Shown piece by piece: positions 43,776-54,604 of a stretch of DNA of 64,000 bases. The notes under the pieces are model-generated. The model ran no database searches and was not told where the DNA came from. It saw only the letters and a program-made list of their open reading frames with translations. Origin of the DNA: Incurvaria masculella. Taxonomy: Eukaryota > Arthropoda > Insecta > Lepidoptera > Incurvariidae. A program made the position numbers and the translations under genes. Position 1 is the stretch's first letter; the number at the start of each line of letters is the position of its first letter. The stretch spans positions 10,005,001 through 10,069,000 of the forward strand of contig OX335652.1 of assembly GCA_946894095.1 (NCBI GenBank). The letters are read 5' to 3'.

Positions 43776-45641
43776 TTGAGGCTCCTGGAAACACGACGAA
43801 ATATGAAACCGGAGACCCGGAGTAGTGTCGTTCACAGGAACCTCAACAAGACGATCAGCAAGTCCATTCGCCGTGATATCCGCCGAGAGAACATGAAGTT
43901 GGTTGAGCGCGTTATAGAGGAAAATCGAGGCAGTAAAGTGTTCGCCCGTGCCTTCTCTACCGGTGCCAACCCAATTACAAGACTCGAGCGAGCGAATGGG
44001 GTTATCACTGCTAGAAAGCCGGATATACTTGAGGCGGTGGAGGAATTTTATGGCGAATTGTACTCCGCAGCAATTCCTGCCCCGAGCCCAAGCAAACCAG
44101 TCGACTCTGATAGGCGTGCGCCGCTCACTAGACACTATACCGAGGAACTGCCGGAGATAAGTGTCTATGAGATAAAGGCTGCTTTGAAGGGACTCAAAAA
44201 ACACAAGGCTCCAGGTGAGGACGGGATAACTACGGAACTGCTAAAGGCTGGCGGAAGACCGATCTTGAAGGAACTGCAGGGACTGTTCAATGCAGTTCTC
44301 GAAAATGGCGTCGTACCGGCCGCATGGCGAAATAGTGTCGTTGTCCTGTTTCAAAAGAAGGGGGATAGGGCGAAGTTGAAAAATTATCGACCTATCTCAC
44401 TTCTAAGCCACGTGTATAAGGTCTTTTCAAGAGTCATCACGAGTCGGCTGACACAGAGGCTGGATCAGTACCAGCCTCGTGAGCAAGCTGGGTTCAGGAA
44501 AGGATACGGCACCATGGACCACATATTTACTGTGGTGCAGAAGTTCGAGGAGTACAACAAGCCGCTCTTCCTCGCTTTCGTGGACTATGAGAAGGCGTTC
44601 GAATCAGTTGATAAATGGGCCGTCGAAAACTCCCTCCTAAGGTGCAGAATCGACCACCGCTACATCGAGGTACTCCGAAACCTGTATCGGTCCGCGACGA
44701 TGACTGTGAGGATCCATGAAAATACCCAACCCATCCTCCTTGGTAAAGGCGTAAGGCAGGGGGATGTGATCTCACCCAAGCTCTTTACCAACGCATTGGA
44801 AGATGTGTTCAAGACGCTTGAATGGGACAACATGGGTATTAACATTAATGGAGATTTTCTCAGTCATCTTCGCTTCGCCGATGACATTGTTCTTCTGTCA
44901 AATTCCCGAGTTCAACTTCAGACCATGCTGAAAGACCTTTATGAAGCATCGGTAAAGGTAGGTCTAAAGATGAACCGGGACAAAACCAAGGTCATGGCGA
45001 CCGAGGCTATGACGGGAGGACAAATCGTTATCGACGGAGAAGGGATCGAACAGGTTGAAGAGTACGTATATCTCGGCCAAATTCTGCGGCTTGGTAGACA
45101 AGGACTGACTAAGGAGGTTGAGAGACGTATTCAACTGGGTTGGGCTGCCTTCGGAAAGCTTAAATACGCTCTGAGGTCTGACCTTCCGCAAAATTTAAAG
45201 ACCCGGATATATGACCAGTGCGGCCTCCCGGTTATGACGTACGGATGTGAAACGTGGACTCTGACGGTCGCCGTTGTCCAAAGGTTGAAAGTTGCCCAGC
45301 GAGCAATGGATCGAGCCATGCTGGGAATATCGCTACGGGATATGGTGCGCAACGAGGCAATTCGCCGACGTACCAAAGTAGTCGATATTGGACACCGGGT
45401 GGCTAAGCTCAAGTGGCAGTGGGCTGGTCATGTCAGCCGAAGAGACGACGACCGTTGGAGTAACCGTGTCCTGCACTGGCGGCCGTGGACAGGAAAACGG
45501 AGTGTGGGAAGACCACCCGCCAGGTGGGACGACGACATCAAGTGCGTTGGCGGAAAGCAGTGGTTCCGTACCGCTGAAGGCCGGGAGGACTGGAGGAAAA
45601 TTGGAGAGGCGTATGTCCAGCAGTGGACACAAACACGCTGA
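43776..45641 (+). CDS. RTE LINE reverse transcriptase region, intact to its stop codon
   Basis: About 621 codons are open from the inversion junction to TGA at 45639-45641. Reverse transcriptase motifs occur in order: HKAPGEDGITTELLK, KLKNYRPISLLSHVYK, QAGFRKGYGTMDHI, FVDYEKAFESV, GVRQGDVISPKLF and the catalytic LRFADDIVLL, in which the two aspartates bind metal. A C-terminal MTYGCETWTL block follows. No own start codon is needed in the ancestral element, because this is the second half of one polyprotein. Here the first codon is TTG and the first ATG is at 43803. Endonuclease and reverse transcriptase together would be about 1,030 residues, the usual RTE length. No stop codon or frameshift is visible. 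Because the halves point in opposite directions, the copy should not be able to make the full protein. Confidence 0.92.
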   Translation: MRLLETRRNMKPETRSSVVHRNLNKTISKSIRRDIRRENMKLVERVIEENRGSKVFARAFSTGANPITRLERANGVITARKPDILEAVEEFYGELYSAAIPAPSPSKPVDSDRRAPLTRHYTEELPEISVYEIKAALKGLKKHKAPGEDGITTELLKAGGRPILKELQGLFNAVLENGVVPAAWRNSVVVLFQKKGDRAKLKNYRPISLLSHVYKVFSRVITSRLTQRLDQYQPREQAGFRKGYGTMDHIFTVVQKFEEYNKPLFLAFVDYEKAFESVDKWAVENSLLRCRIDHRYIEVLRNLYRSATMTVRIHENTQPILLGKGVRQGDVISPKLFTNALEDVFKTLEWDNMGININGDFLSHLRFADDIVLLSNSRVQLQTMLKDLYEASVKVGLKMNRDKTKVMATEAMTGGQIVIDGEGIEQVEEYVYLGQILRLGRQGLTKEVERRIQLGWAAFGKLKYALRSDLPQNLKTRIYDQCGLPVMTYGCETWTLTVAVVQRLKVAQRAMDRAMLGISLRDMVRNEAIRRRTKVVDIGHRVAKLKWQWAGHVSRRDDDRWSNRVLHWRPWTGKRSVGRPPARWDDDIKCVGGKQWFRTAEGREDWRKIGEAYVQQWTQTR

Positions 45642-45648
45642 CTGACTG

Positions 45649-45657
45649 ACATGGCAG
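45649..45657 (+). repeat. Right target site duplication of the RTE insertion
   Basis: ACATGGCAG, directly after the CTGA-repeat tail of the LINE and identical to the left copy. Confidence 0.85.
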
Positions 45658-45991
45658 GGGAAGGGGACCTACAGTAACAGGATTCAGAACCATGTTACAG
45701 CTTGCATTCGTAAATAAATGCACGTATCCAACTCAGAAAGAGTAAGAAAGTGATGCTTGACCGGGGCGACGATTTGAACCCATAGGCTCTCGCATGAAAG
45801 GCAAGTACTCTAAGCTCTACACCACGAGCTGTACATCGAATTACATACACTAATAGTACGTGAGACGAGATTTGAGATTTATATTATTACTACATTATTT
45901 ATATTTGTATTGTCAAATAGTTCAACTCATTCTAGCACTATCCTTTACAAATTCTAATGCAACAACACTCACATGAACCCACTGCATACTG

Positions 45992-46214
45992 CAGGTCTAT
46001 TCCTGGCATTCAGTTATCAGGAATCAGGAATCCTGAGTCTAGAAAACCGCTTTTATAGCAATTTTCAAAGCGAGTTATTTCTACGGAAAACCTTGATTGA
46101 TTAAAACAACTACGCTCCGGAATATTTTCGTCAAGAAAATCGCTTTGAAAACCGCTACAAAAGCGGTTTTCTAGACTCAGGCGTCCTGATTACTGAATGC
46201 CAGGAATAGACCTG
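45992..46214. mobile_element. MITE with ~55-bp inverted ends
   Basis: CAGGTCTATTCCTGGCATTC pairs with GAATGCCAGGAATAGACCTG; AGTCTAGAAAACCGCTTTT with AAAAGCGGTTTTCTAGACT. No clear target duplication. A related copy lies at 21107-21285. Confidence 0.8.
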
Positions 46215-46547
46215 GCCGTTCCCGCCAACGGAAGGCTGGAAGTTCCCTTACAAATCCGAGAACGGTACGTGGGTTCCTCACTGGAGCGCCGAGCGGCGGG
46301 TTATCGATCCCGGCTGTAGCGACCTTGGTCCCGCCTGCCTGAGGTCGTGAGAATTTGGCGGCCACCTCCCCTCCCCACGCTCCTACCCTCCCCCGCCCTC
46401 GAATATATAAATCACGAGCCGTTTTCAGGACGAAAATAGAGGCCTACGGCTAACTAGGGTGTGAGAAGGCTTTCCATTGCTCAGGCGATCGTGTCAATTT
46501 TGCCGTAAGTACAATGTATTGTTACTGTATTTTGTTTGTTTATAATA

Positions 46548-46817
46548 TCTGAGGTACCCGGTTTCGATTGGGTCAATGTAATTTCCGACTGATGTCGGGC
46601 TGAACCTAACATGTTATGTTATAATATGAGTTCCCCCTACAAACTTGCATCCCCCTTTTAGTGGAGTTTAATTTTAGTAACAAAAGGTAGCCAATGTCCT
46701 TTCCCAAGGACCAGACTCTCTCAGAGTAAATTTCATCAACATTTGCTCGGCGGTTTCGGTGTGAAAATGTTAGAGACGGACAAAGACAGACTTTCGAATT
46801 TATAATATTAGTGTAAG
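46548..46817 (+). repeat. CCGG-repeat relative, short subfamily
   Basis: TCTGAGGTACCCGGTTTCGA at the start, GCTCGGCGGTTTCGGTGTGA and TTTATAATATTAGTGTAAG at the end, a 3' terminus seen in many arthropod retroelement relics. Confidence 0.6.
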
Positions 46818-47002
46818 GTAACTAATAGTCTTGGATTGTTGCAAACTGAAACGGCACTACCAGCAGCGATTGGAAGGTTCGCTAGATCGATTCTTCTAAC
46901 CTCATCTAGCTGTAGCGGCCTGTTTTTTGTTTACACCGCGTTCAAAGACTTGTTTTTGGAACGAAGTTCCTTAGCGCGCGTTTGACGGATAGGAGCTACA
47001 CG

Positions 47003-47346
47003 GAAAAAACCGGCCAAGTGCGAGTCGGACTCGCACACGAAGGGTTCCGTACCATCGTAAAAAAATGTATACAAAAAAATCACGTTTTTTGTATGGTCCC
47101 CATAGAAAAAACGTGATTTTAATTATCCTTTATTTTAATTATTTCTTAATCTTACCTATTTGTTGTTATAGCGGCAAAATAAATACACACTCTGTGAAAA
47201 TTTCAGCTGTCTATCTGTTACGGTTACTGAGATACAGCCATGTGACAGACGGACAGACGGACGGACGGACGGACGGACGGACGGACGGACAGCGGAGGCT
47301 TAGTAATAGGGTTCCGTTTTCACCCTTTGGATACGGAACCCTAAAA
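47003..47346 (+). repeat. GGCCAAGTGCGAGTC/(GACG)n element, copy 12
   Basis: Full-length, the longest copy, with about ten GACG/GACA units (47243-47292) and a duplicated ACGTTTTTTGTATGG-like middle. Confidence 0.88.
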
Positions 47347-47369
47347 AGTGTCCGACCGACATGGATTAA

Positions 47370-47731
47370 GGATGTTCCGACCCATACAATGTTTTTTTTA
47401 CACAGAACGCAAAAAGTATTGCACTTTAAGGCACGAATTCGTCAAAAATATTAAATATAGCCATAGTAGATGCAGCGAAAACATATTCACAATTTCAGGT
47501 TTAATGGTTTCGTTGTAATTGCCGATTAGAAGTTTTACACCGTTAGATGGCGCTGTTAAATAAAAATCGTATATTAAATAAATTGTAACAAAACCAATAA
47601 TCCTGAAATTGTGAAATTGTTTTCGCTGCAAGTAATATGACTATATTAAACTTTTATTATTAATTCGTGGCTTAAAGTGCAATACTTTTTGCGTTATGTG
47701 TGCGAACAACTTTATGTGGGTCGGAACAGCC
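47370..47731. mobile_element. Foldback MITE with ~150-bp arms
   Basis: GTTCCGACCCAT, CGCAAAAAGTATTGCACTTTAAG, CACGAATT, GCAGCGAAAAC and CACAATTTCAGG in the left arm are found inverted in the right arm (CCTGAAATTGTG, GTTTTCGCTGC, AATTCGTG, CTTAAAGTGCAATACTTTTTGCG cut short here, ATGTGGGTCGGAAC). The centre includes TTAGATGGCGCTGTTAAA. Confidence 0.8.
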
Positions 47732-47759
47732 TGTAACACCCGCGTTTGGAGGATGGGCC

Positions 47760-48083
47760 TTGTTCCTATGGACTCCAAAGCGGAAGTACCGATTATGATG
47801 GGATTTTCAGGCAATCTTCAGCTTTCTCCAGCGGCTGAGTCCAAAATGAAATAACGGCGTAACCGATTTTGATCTTTAGATTAGCCTGATCACCCCTGTG
47901 CGGTTTGGAAGTTTGGAAACCCCGCTCGAGTGAATGTCCAAAATGAAATAACGCCATCGCAACCGATTTTGATGATATTTTTAGGCAATTTTCAGATTAG
48001 CTCTGGATGATCTGGTGCAGTTTGGAAGTTTAGAAGCTTGAAAAAATGAAGTTGACCCGAGCGGCGCCGGGTACCTCAGCTAG
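47760..48083 (-). repeat. CCGG-repeat relative with an internal duplication
   Basis: Ends (inverse) ACCCGAGCGGCGCCGGGTACCTCAGCTAG at 48083. The stretch GTCCAAAATGAAATAACG occurs twice (about 47850 and 47937), followed each time by AACCGATTTTGAT. Confidence 0.6.
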
Positions 48084-48496
48084 TAAATAATATCTAGATA
48101 TGTCCCGGCATTCCCAATATCTTTTTTAAAAAAAAAATGGTACATATCTAAACCCTCATCTAAGAGATGCCCGACGATGCCCAGGGGCTTCTAACTTTCT
48201 CGGGGGCTGCGGATTGCTTCTTCACGCCATGTTTGAGTGAGGTTTTCCTTTGGGAAAATATCTCGTCAGAGAATACTTTCAACAGTGTATTTACCCTATA
48301 GATCAGTGTTTCTATGGTACATTGACCCGTGTCATGACTGCTGGGACTGTATAAAACATGGACTATGTTTGATGCAGTCCATGCTTGATACAGATGACAG
48401 ACATAGCATTCGACTGAATAATAGAAAGGCACGATTATTTCATTCCATTGAAGAAGGTTTACCTCGCAGAGTAAAAAAACAATGGATGATGGCATG

Positions 48497-48686
48497 CCGA
48501 CTTGCACACGTAGGGTTCCGTACCATCAACCAAGATTTAACACAAACATTCACGATTTTTGTGTCCTCCCCCCTTAAGTCGTTATATTTTTTTAATTTTA
48601 GCTTATTTTTTTTTTTATTTAGCCGGAAAATAAATACACACTCTGAAAATTTGTTTCGTTGGCACTCTTTAGGTACGGATCCCTAT
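48497..48686 (+). repeat. GGCCAAGTGCGAGTC element, copy 13, degenerate
   Basis: Has CCGACTTGCACACGTAGGG, GTTCCGTACCAT, the AAATAAATACACACTCTG block and a 3' GGTACGGATCCCTA. The GACG tract is lost. Confidence 0.75.
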
Positions 48687-49460
48687 AAACCAGTTAGAAG
48701 CTATGAGTATTGAGGGTGACCTGACTCAACAAATCCTAAGTTCTTATAACGTTCTATTTAGAGTATATAAGTGAAATGGAAAATCGAAATGAAAGATCGC
48801 GGCGATATTTCTACATCGTCCAATCACCAATGTGGTAAGCTGATACTTACTTTCTTAGAATCTTCATAGACTACCGAGAATAAGGCGCGCTTCAACGAAT
48901 TATACGATGCTTACAAAGTCACGCAATCGTCCGTGCTCATGGCTTTTACATCGTCATTGGCAAAGTGTAAGTAAAGTTACGAAAGGGTAAGGACCTTAAG
49001 GCGCCTATATCCCATAGCGTAAAGTCAAGAATGCGCGCGGCGGAATCTAGCCGGTCCCATCATGTCAGCGGGCTGGTACGCAAGTTTCGCGCGCTCCGTC
49101 TCCGCTCGGCAAGGTACGACAGTATGATTTTGTCATAAAAATAAAAAAGAAGATTTTTTAACAGAGAGGGAGATGTGTACCTCGTTATGGCTGAAAGGTA
49201 AGAGATTGTTTTATATTTCACTCTTCTAAATAGAAAGATAACAGAAAAATGGCTTTGAAAGGTAAAAAAGGTCCTTTTAGAAATATTTTTTGTTTCGATG
49301 ATTATACAAGTGTTTTAGTCAAAATGAGATGTGGACCTTCGCAAACGCACGTTCTATAAGCTCAGTATTTTTTCAATGTTTAGCAACCAAAGGCTTTACT
49401 TTAATCGACTTCAGAAAATCGTTCATATTTAGGTATTTATTCCCCTTAAGGCAGTGCCGG
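48687..49460. other. No recognised feature
   Basis: A CG-rich patch lies at 49030-49115; no gene supported. Confidence 0.4.
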
Positions 49461-49841
49461 TTAAGGTTGGCCCGTAAGCATCAGAAAATTTCGCCTCCTA
49501 TACAAACGTAGTTTACTAATAATTTGAAAACCACTGCTCCGCTCCAACTTACTTGATGTTTGGTATCTAATTTTAGGCTACAAATATTTGTGTCTGCATG
49601 TCTTTGTTTTTTCGGTAAATATATTCTGGGTCAAACCAGAGAGAAAACAAAATTCGTATGAAGATTTTCTTTTTGCTTTTATTTCATTCGGTTTGGATTT
49701 TTCAAAAAAACAAAAGCATGCAGACACAGATATTTGTTATCCGATATTACATATTAATTATCAATTTAATTGGAACAGCCGTTCCCAGATGATTAGTAAA
49801 CTACGTTTGTATGGGGAGCATAGCTTACGGGCCGTTCTTAA
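49461..49841. mobile_element. TTAA MITE (GGCCCGTAAGC family), compact copy
   Basis: TTAA 49461-49464, body GGTTGGCCCGTAAGCATCAG to AGCATAGCTTACGGGCCGTTC, TTAA 49838-49841. Internal inverted stretches include GCATGTCTTTGTTTTTTC against CAAAAAAACAAAAGCATGC. Confidence 0.8.
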
Positions 49842-49989
49842 GACTTCTAGATGCCCTAAACAATTATGAAATATATAAAATTATGAAAACAATTATAGGT
49901 TTTTATAAAAAAATCTTGCAATATGTACAAATGAGATAAGTTATTGTAATCAATATCAGTAAAAAAGCAGACCATGTTTATAGATAACG

Positions 49990-50300
49990 AGCTGAGGTAC
50001 CCGGCTCCGCTCGGGTTAGAGTCGTTTTGGACTGATGTGGGGCAGAATTATTTTCTGGATAAAAAGTAGTCCAAAGGGCTGGTCTAAAAGAAGTAGAAAC
50101 GTAGAACTAGAAACTTGTTTCTAGACGTAGAAACAAACCGCATCTAAATAGGGTAATTAGTTCTGAAGTAATAAGCATTTTATCCCACTGGCCACACCTC
50201 TGGCAATTTAGCGTGATACTAAGTACATAATCCTAAAGTTGCGGGAAATATCAAGCTATAATTGCTAATTAAGCATCGAAATCGGATAAGTGCTAGCGGA
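49990..50300 (+). repeat. CCGGCTCCGCTCGGG repeat, internally deleted
   Basis: GCTGAGGTACCCGGCTCCGC, ATTATTTTCTGGATAAAAAGTAG, then directly GGGTAATTAGTTCTGAAGTAATAAG and TGGCAATTTAGCGTGA from the 3' half. Confidence 0.75.
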
Positions 50301-50511
50301 AGTAAATATGCGGAATATGAATCCCTAACTTCAGAAATATGTGGAGTTCCACATACAAGTTTGGTTGCCTAAAATTCTATAGCTGTGATATCTTCTAAAC
50401 TATTTTAGAATGATATAGTGTAAAAGACAAGTTTAATTTATTATTAAATGCAAAACGTAAGTGACATTTGCAAATAAACTATATTGTTTTAATAATATTT
50501 AATAATTTTGA

Positions 50512-50919
50512 GCGGCTCGTAGCCTAGTGGCGCGGGGACTGGCCTTGCGTACCAGAGACCTAGGTTCAATACCGACATGCACCACTGTATTTCTCTTTCC
50601 GAGTTCGATAAATGTATTTCGTTACGAATGAGAGCTGCTCCATGGTTCGGAATCAATGTAACACTGTAGGTCCACTTCCACTACTAGGTGGTAGGGATTA
50701 TGCCCGCCCGGGTCGGTACCATCGCATTCGATGAAAAGATGGTCGAAGCGGCAATAAAAAATTGTCCGTGTTTCCCATCCAGTTCAATGTAGCCGTGCTC
50801 ATAAAGGGAAGGTCCTGGCATGGCACCAAATTCCTTCGGGAATGAGGTGTATTGGGCTAATATCATAACGGTAGTTGTGTGGTATTAGCCATCCATGTCA
50901 GATCGCATAAAAAAAAAGT
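50512..50919 (+). mobile_element. tRNA-headed SINE, complete copy
   Basis: GCGGCTCGTAGCCTAGTGGCG (A-box) and CCTAGGTTCAATACCGAC (diverged B-box), body with CCCGCCCGGGTCGGTACCAT, tail ATTAGCCATCCATGTCAGATCGCAT plus (A)9. Confidence 0.88.
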
Positions 50920-50963
50920 AATAGGTTAAAAATTTTAGCATGTTAGACATATGACAATATGAT

Positions 50964-51110
50964 TCTAGGCCTTTTTAACACCTACAATTGTCGAGTAATT
51001 TGTTTTTTTCTGTTGAGGTTTGTATAAAATATTTACTAATAACATACACAAACCTTCCTTGTTAATCGCTCTTTCTATTAGTGAAACCGTATCAAACATT
51101 CCTTGCGAAG
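50964..51110 (+). repeat. Uninterrupted relative of the site that received TTAA MITE copy 3
   Basis: GGCCTTTTTAACACCTACAA, TTTTTTCTGTTGAGGTTTGTAT and TGTTAATCGCTCTTTCTATTAGTGAAACCGT align with 27880-27932 plus 28491-28575. Confidence 0.75.
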
Positions 51111-51219
51111 GACAGAGGCTACCTTTTGTAGCGAAAATTAAACTCGAATCATTGAAATTCATTGGTATTCTAAAATGTGAATTGTAACTCGTATTCAGAG
51201 TGAACCTTTTAAAACCTAG

Positions 51220-51320
51220 TACGGGATTAGCACCGGACTAACCATACAAAAACCGGCTTAACCCGACCTTAACACGCGTACTAAAGTTAGTCGCGCCACT
51301 CTGAATACTGCTGTTTGTGT
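51220..51320 (+). repeat. Unclassified repeat shared with 31090-31185
   Basis: ACCATACAAAAACCGGCTTA, CCTTAACACGCGTACTAAA and CTCTGAATACTGCTG. It lies shortly after the 50964-51110 repeat, so both may belong to one longer element. Confidence 0.6.
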
Positions 51321-51764
51321 TTAATCTTTGTTTATTAATACTGAATTAAGGTATATTTTAATAGCACATGTAACATTTTTAGTCACCTGCATCATGTAAG
51401 TGTTCTACCTTTACATGTAAAGCAGGAAAACATAATATTTATGAAGAAGTTAGTAATATTTATCTAGTTGCGTGTTTATTAAATGATTTTGCTATAATAT
51501 ATTCTTTAAACTTTATGCCACAATATTCTCATAATTCATGACTCATCACTTTCCCATGGTATCATTTCCACTTTGTGTAAACCAATAAAGTGTTTTTACG
51601 TACGAAAATCGCGTACGTTCCTAAGCGTCCGATAAAATTTTATTACAGCATCAAATGGCGATGTTGCTACAGGCAGCACGTGCAAGTTACTAAAGGGTCG
51701 AGCCTTATTTTCCCTTGGAATCGTCAAGAAATGGCTTTTTTATGATCTCGTCTCGAAATAACAC

Positions 51765-52314
51765 TTAAGGCGGCCCAACCCGACGGGCCTAACTCATTCG
51801 CGGGCACGGCACAAAACCGTGCTGTTGCGCTCTGGGACCTTCTCTGTTTCAAATAATAAGACAGGCTCCGTGATGAGGAAGATGCAACATGTCCACAAAA
51901 AAGACAATGTGCATAGTGTATGATTTGGTGAGATTCACGAAAATTTTAATTTCAAAACGACTTATAGCTAAAAGTAAACCACGACCGCTGTAGTCAAAAA
52001 TCTAACAAAAACCAAATAGATCATAAATCTTGATTAAATGAGCCATGTCTGATGACTAATCTTTTTACGATGTTCTTACTTTATCATTGCGTAATCCACC
52101 TCCAAAGTTATTGTATAAAACGCTCGAAAAATTCGAACTTTCGGACCTTATAACTTAGAAACCAAACACAATTTTACAATGCCAATGGGCATCAGACATC
52201 TAGTTCGATCAAATAAAGCTATTTTGAGAAAAAATTTGGATCTCTGACAAGAAATATGGGCGTGATCTTCTTTCCCCTTTTGTATGGGGAGATGAGCGGG
52301 TTGGGCCACCTTAA
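51765..52314 (-). mobile_element. TTAA MITE, copy 6
   Basis: Element 51769-52310 between intact TTAA copies; full-length, reverse orientation. Confidence 0.88.
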
Positions 52315-52339
52315 TGAACATTTTCTCCCTTGTGATCTC

Positions 52340-52715
52340 GAGCAATTTTGTTACAAATTGTTTCGCAGTCAAAATGCCCTCACAACTTACTGGATGTCAC
52401 TTCGTGTTCATTGACTAAAACGGCCCGTGCTAGTAGGTTCCAAACATTTGGACTACTTATGAATATGGGAGTCACTGATGAGTCACATATAATAGCGGCC
52501 TTACCGAATATTTCACTCGAATGGCTACATGAATTACACGAAACTTGGTACGGCTGTTTTGTGCACGCAGCCGTACAGTCGTTTCCTCTCAATTGTATGC
52601 ACTGGAAAGAGAAGGAATTCCTAAGCCCCTTTTACTCTATGGTTGACGTCAGCATGACAGAAAGATATATCGAATTTGTCTCCATGTGCGGTGTATAGAT
52701 TTCAGACGAAACGAC
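52340..52715 (+). other. Unrecognised 116-codon open frame, partly repeat-derived
   Basis: Plus-strand frame from ATG 52348 to stop 52698, containing ALPNISLEWLHELHETWYG. No family was recognised. Its last ~60 bases match the repeat at 4424-4497, and KEKEFLSPFYS resembles a frame at 19030-19060. It is therefore more likely part of a dispersed element than a host gene. Confidence 0.25.
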
Positions 52716-54454
52716 TGTAAAAGGTTACGTTTCATTTATTGGCTCTCCACTCTATCGTCCAGAATAACCGAGCAACACCCAGCAAAACCAAAACCCAACA
52801 AAAAATCCACCGACTGTCCCCTCTTCTCCCCAATTCATATGATGAAACACAAAACGCTGCAGTTCTTCGTTACTTGTCAATTAAATTCCCTTACGATCTG
52901 TTAAAAAATTTGTGTTATCTCGCAACGCTAACGCTCGAAAGTGGAGTTATTTATTAGCTGACTAAAGTTTCTGTATCAACTTGTTATCAAAGGAGTTGCT
53001 TACCTCATAACAGTTCTAGTATTTTTCTGCAAGGCGCCTTTACCGCACATAATTTAACACTGAACTTTGTTAAAAACGGTGGTTGAACGAGCATATCTAC
53101 TCAGGAAAGCGAAGACAAATAAGTCATAGATGAAAGTAAAATGCTTTCGCCTGACGTCATAAAACATAAAATGTTATGTTCGTGTCATCGCACTATAATT
53201 AGAATAAGGTGAGAATCTCATGATGAGTAGACCTCACTGTGCGAAAACACGAATGCAATTAATTGGTTTAATTTATGATTCACACTGTGTTTTTTGTGCA
53301 CATAATAATAAATAATCATAAAACAATGAATAGGCTATATTGCACGTATATAAGAATAATGTTAAATGGGCAGATTAAATAAAACTAAATATTCAATAAT
53401 ACTTGTTACAAAATTAAAAAAGTTATTTAACAAAATACAATGCAGCTTTAAGATTGCGAACTATTCACAGTAAAATATTAGGTATAAAATACCAGATGAA
53501 TTTAAGTACAGCTGGCTGTGGACATTGCCAATATATGTAATGCGCTCAATACTTCACGCACATCCAGCTGGTAGATCTGTTAGCTTTCCTCCATCTCTTA
53601 ATTCATATTTTTATTAATGTTGATTCCTTGCCTACGTTACGTGGTAAGTAACTGGCCAGCGGATGCTCCAGGATGGCCCAGGTAAGGTGTGTTTTGCTGG
53701 GTCCAGTCTATATTAATGTGTAGTTCTAGCTATATTTTATTTGCTTGCCGTCGGTTTGTCGATTATAAAGTTACTATCTCTATCACATTCGTTAAACAAA
53801 GCGACGTAAGTATACTTACTTTATTGAATTTGGCCTTACAGATTATTCCTTTAAATAATAATGCAGTATTTAGATTTTAATAGTTCTTTGTTTCCGTCAA
53901 ATATTAATATAAAAAAGTTTTTAAACTTTACTACACCCTATTTAAAGTCATAACGGTTTTTAAATAACCAAACCCAAATATAGGCAAATACCTACTCATT
54001 GAAGGTATACGATAACGTGCACTAGCATCATGCACTAGCGTTGCATTCGACCGACGTTTTAATAAAAAAAAAAAATCAATTTTTCAGAATGTTTTTGGAA
54101 GAAAAAAAATGCTTTTTAGATGTTGAACTCAACTCCCTATACAAACATTTATAGACGATCATAAAGACTTATTTCATGTCGGAGATCCAAAATTATAGTC
54201 AAAACAGTTTTACGGCGGTACACCTGAAAATGTATAAGGTGTAAGGGTACCACCTTCTGCGCTTTTGTACCGCTCTCTACTCAAGGGTGCGATTGAATTT
54301 AAAACAATTAATACCCCTTAGTGTATGAAGTCGGTTAATTTTTTTTAAGCTGTATTTTTTTGTTTTAATTTTGAATACAGCGTACGCGATTAATTGTTAG
54401 ATCTAAGTCATTTAGCAATAAATTTTTTTGGATATCTAATCAAATAAAACATAG
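52716..54454. other. No recognised feature
   Basis: AT-rich intergenic DNA; no coding signature. Confidence 0.45.
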
Positions 54455-54604
54455 CGTATTTTCTACTTTGTGCACTTCTTGCATCCTCCTCATCGCGGTG
54501 CCTGTCTTTGTCTTTGAAACACAGTAGGCCCTAGAACGCAATAGCACCATTTTGCGCCCTGCCCGCGGATAAGTAAGTCCCGTCCGCCGTGAAGGGCCCT
54601 CTTA
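54455..54604 (+). mobile_element. TTAA MITE, copy 7, old end fragment
   Basis: GCATCCTCCTCATCGCGG, CACCATTTTGCGCCCTGCCCG and GGGCCCTCTTAA match the family's right third with many substitutions. Confidence 0.6.

Larger units (their letters stand above)
42403..45657. mobile_element. RTE-type LINE with inverted 5' half (twin-primed insertion)
   Basis: The element is bounded by a perfect 9-bp direct repeat, ACATGGCAG, at 42403-42411 and 45649-45657. The left part (about 42413-43775) carries the endonuclease reading on the minus strand. The right part (43776-45648) carries the reverse transcriptase on the plus strand and ends in the short tandem tail CTGACTGACTG, as RTE elements do. The same 14 bases, TTGAGGCTCCTGGA, occur at the outer edge of the inverted part (42413-42426, minus) and at the start of the plus part (43776-43789). 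The break is therefore at one point of the ancestral element, with 14 bp copied twice. It sits inside an older minus-strand SINE (42249-45832). Confidence 0.9.
42249..45832 (-). mobile_element. tRNA-headed SINE interrupted by the twin-primed RTE
   Basis: Body/tail at 42249-42411 and body/head at 45658-45832. On the minus strand the head reads AGCTCGTGGTGTAGAGCTTA (A-box) and ATGGGTTCAAATCGTCGCCC (B-box, ~45766-45785). The LINE is inserted in the common body. Confidence 0.88.

Noticed and set aside
43644..44204. 186-codon minus-strand frame across the LINE junction
   Set aside because: It is the complement of the reverse transcriptase start plus the inverted 5' leader; no independent motif.
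48160..48713. Overlapping 115-codon minus and 158-codon plus frames
   Set aside because: The plus frame runs into a GGCCAAGTGCGAGTC repeat and neither shows a known motif.
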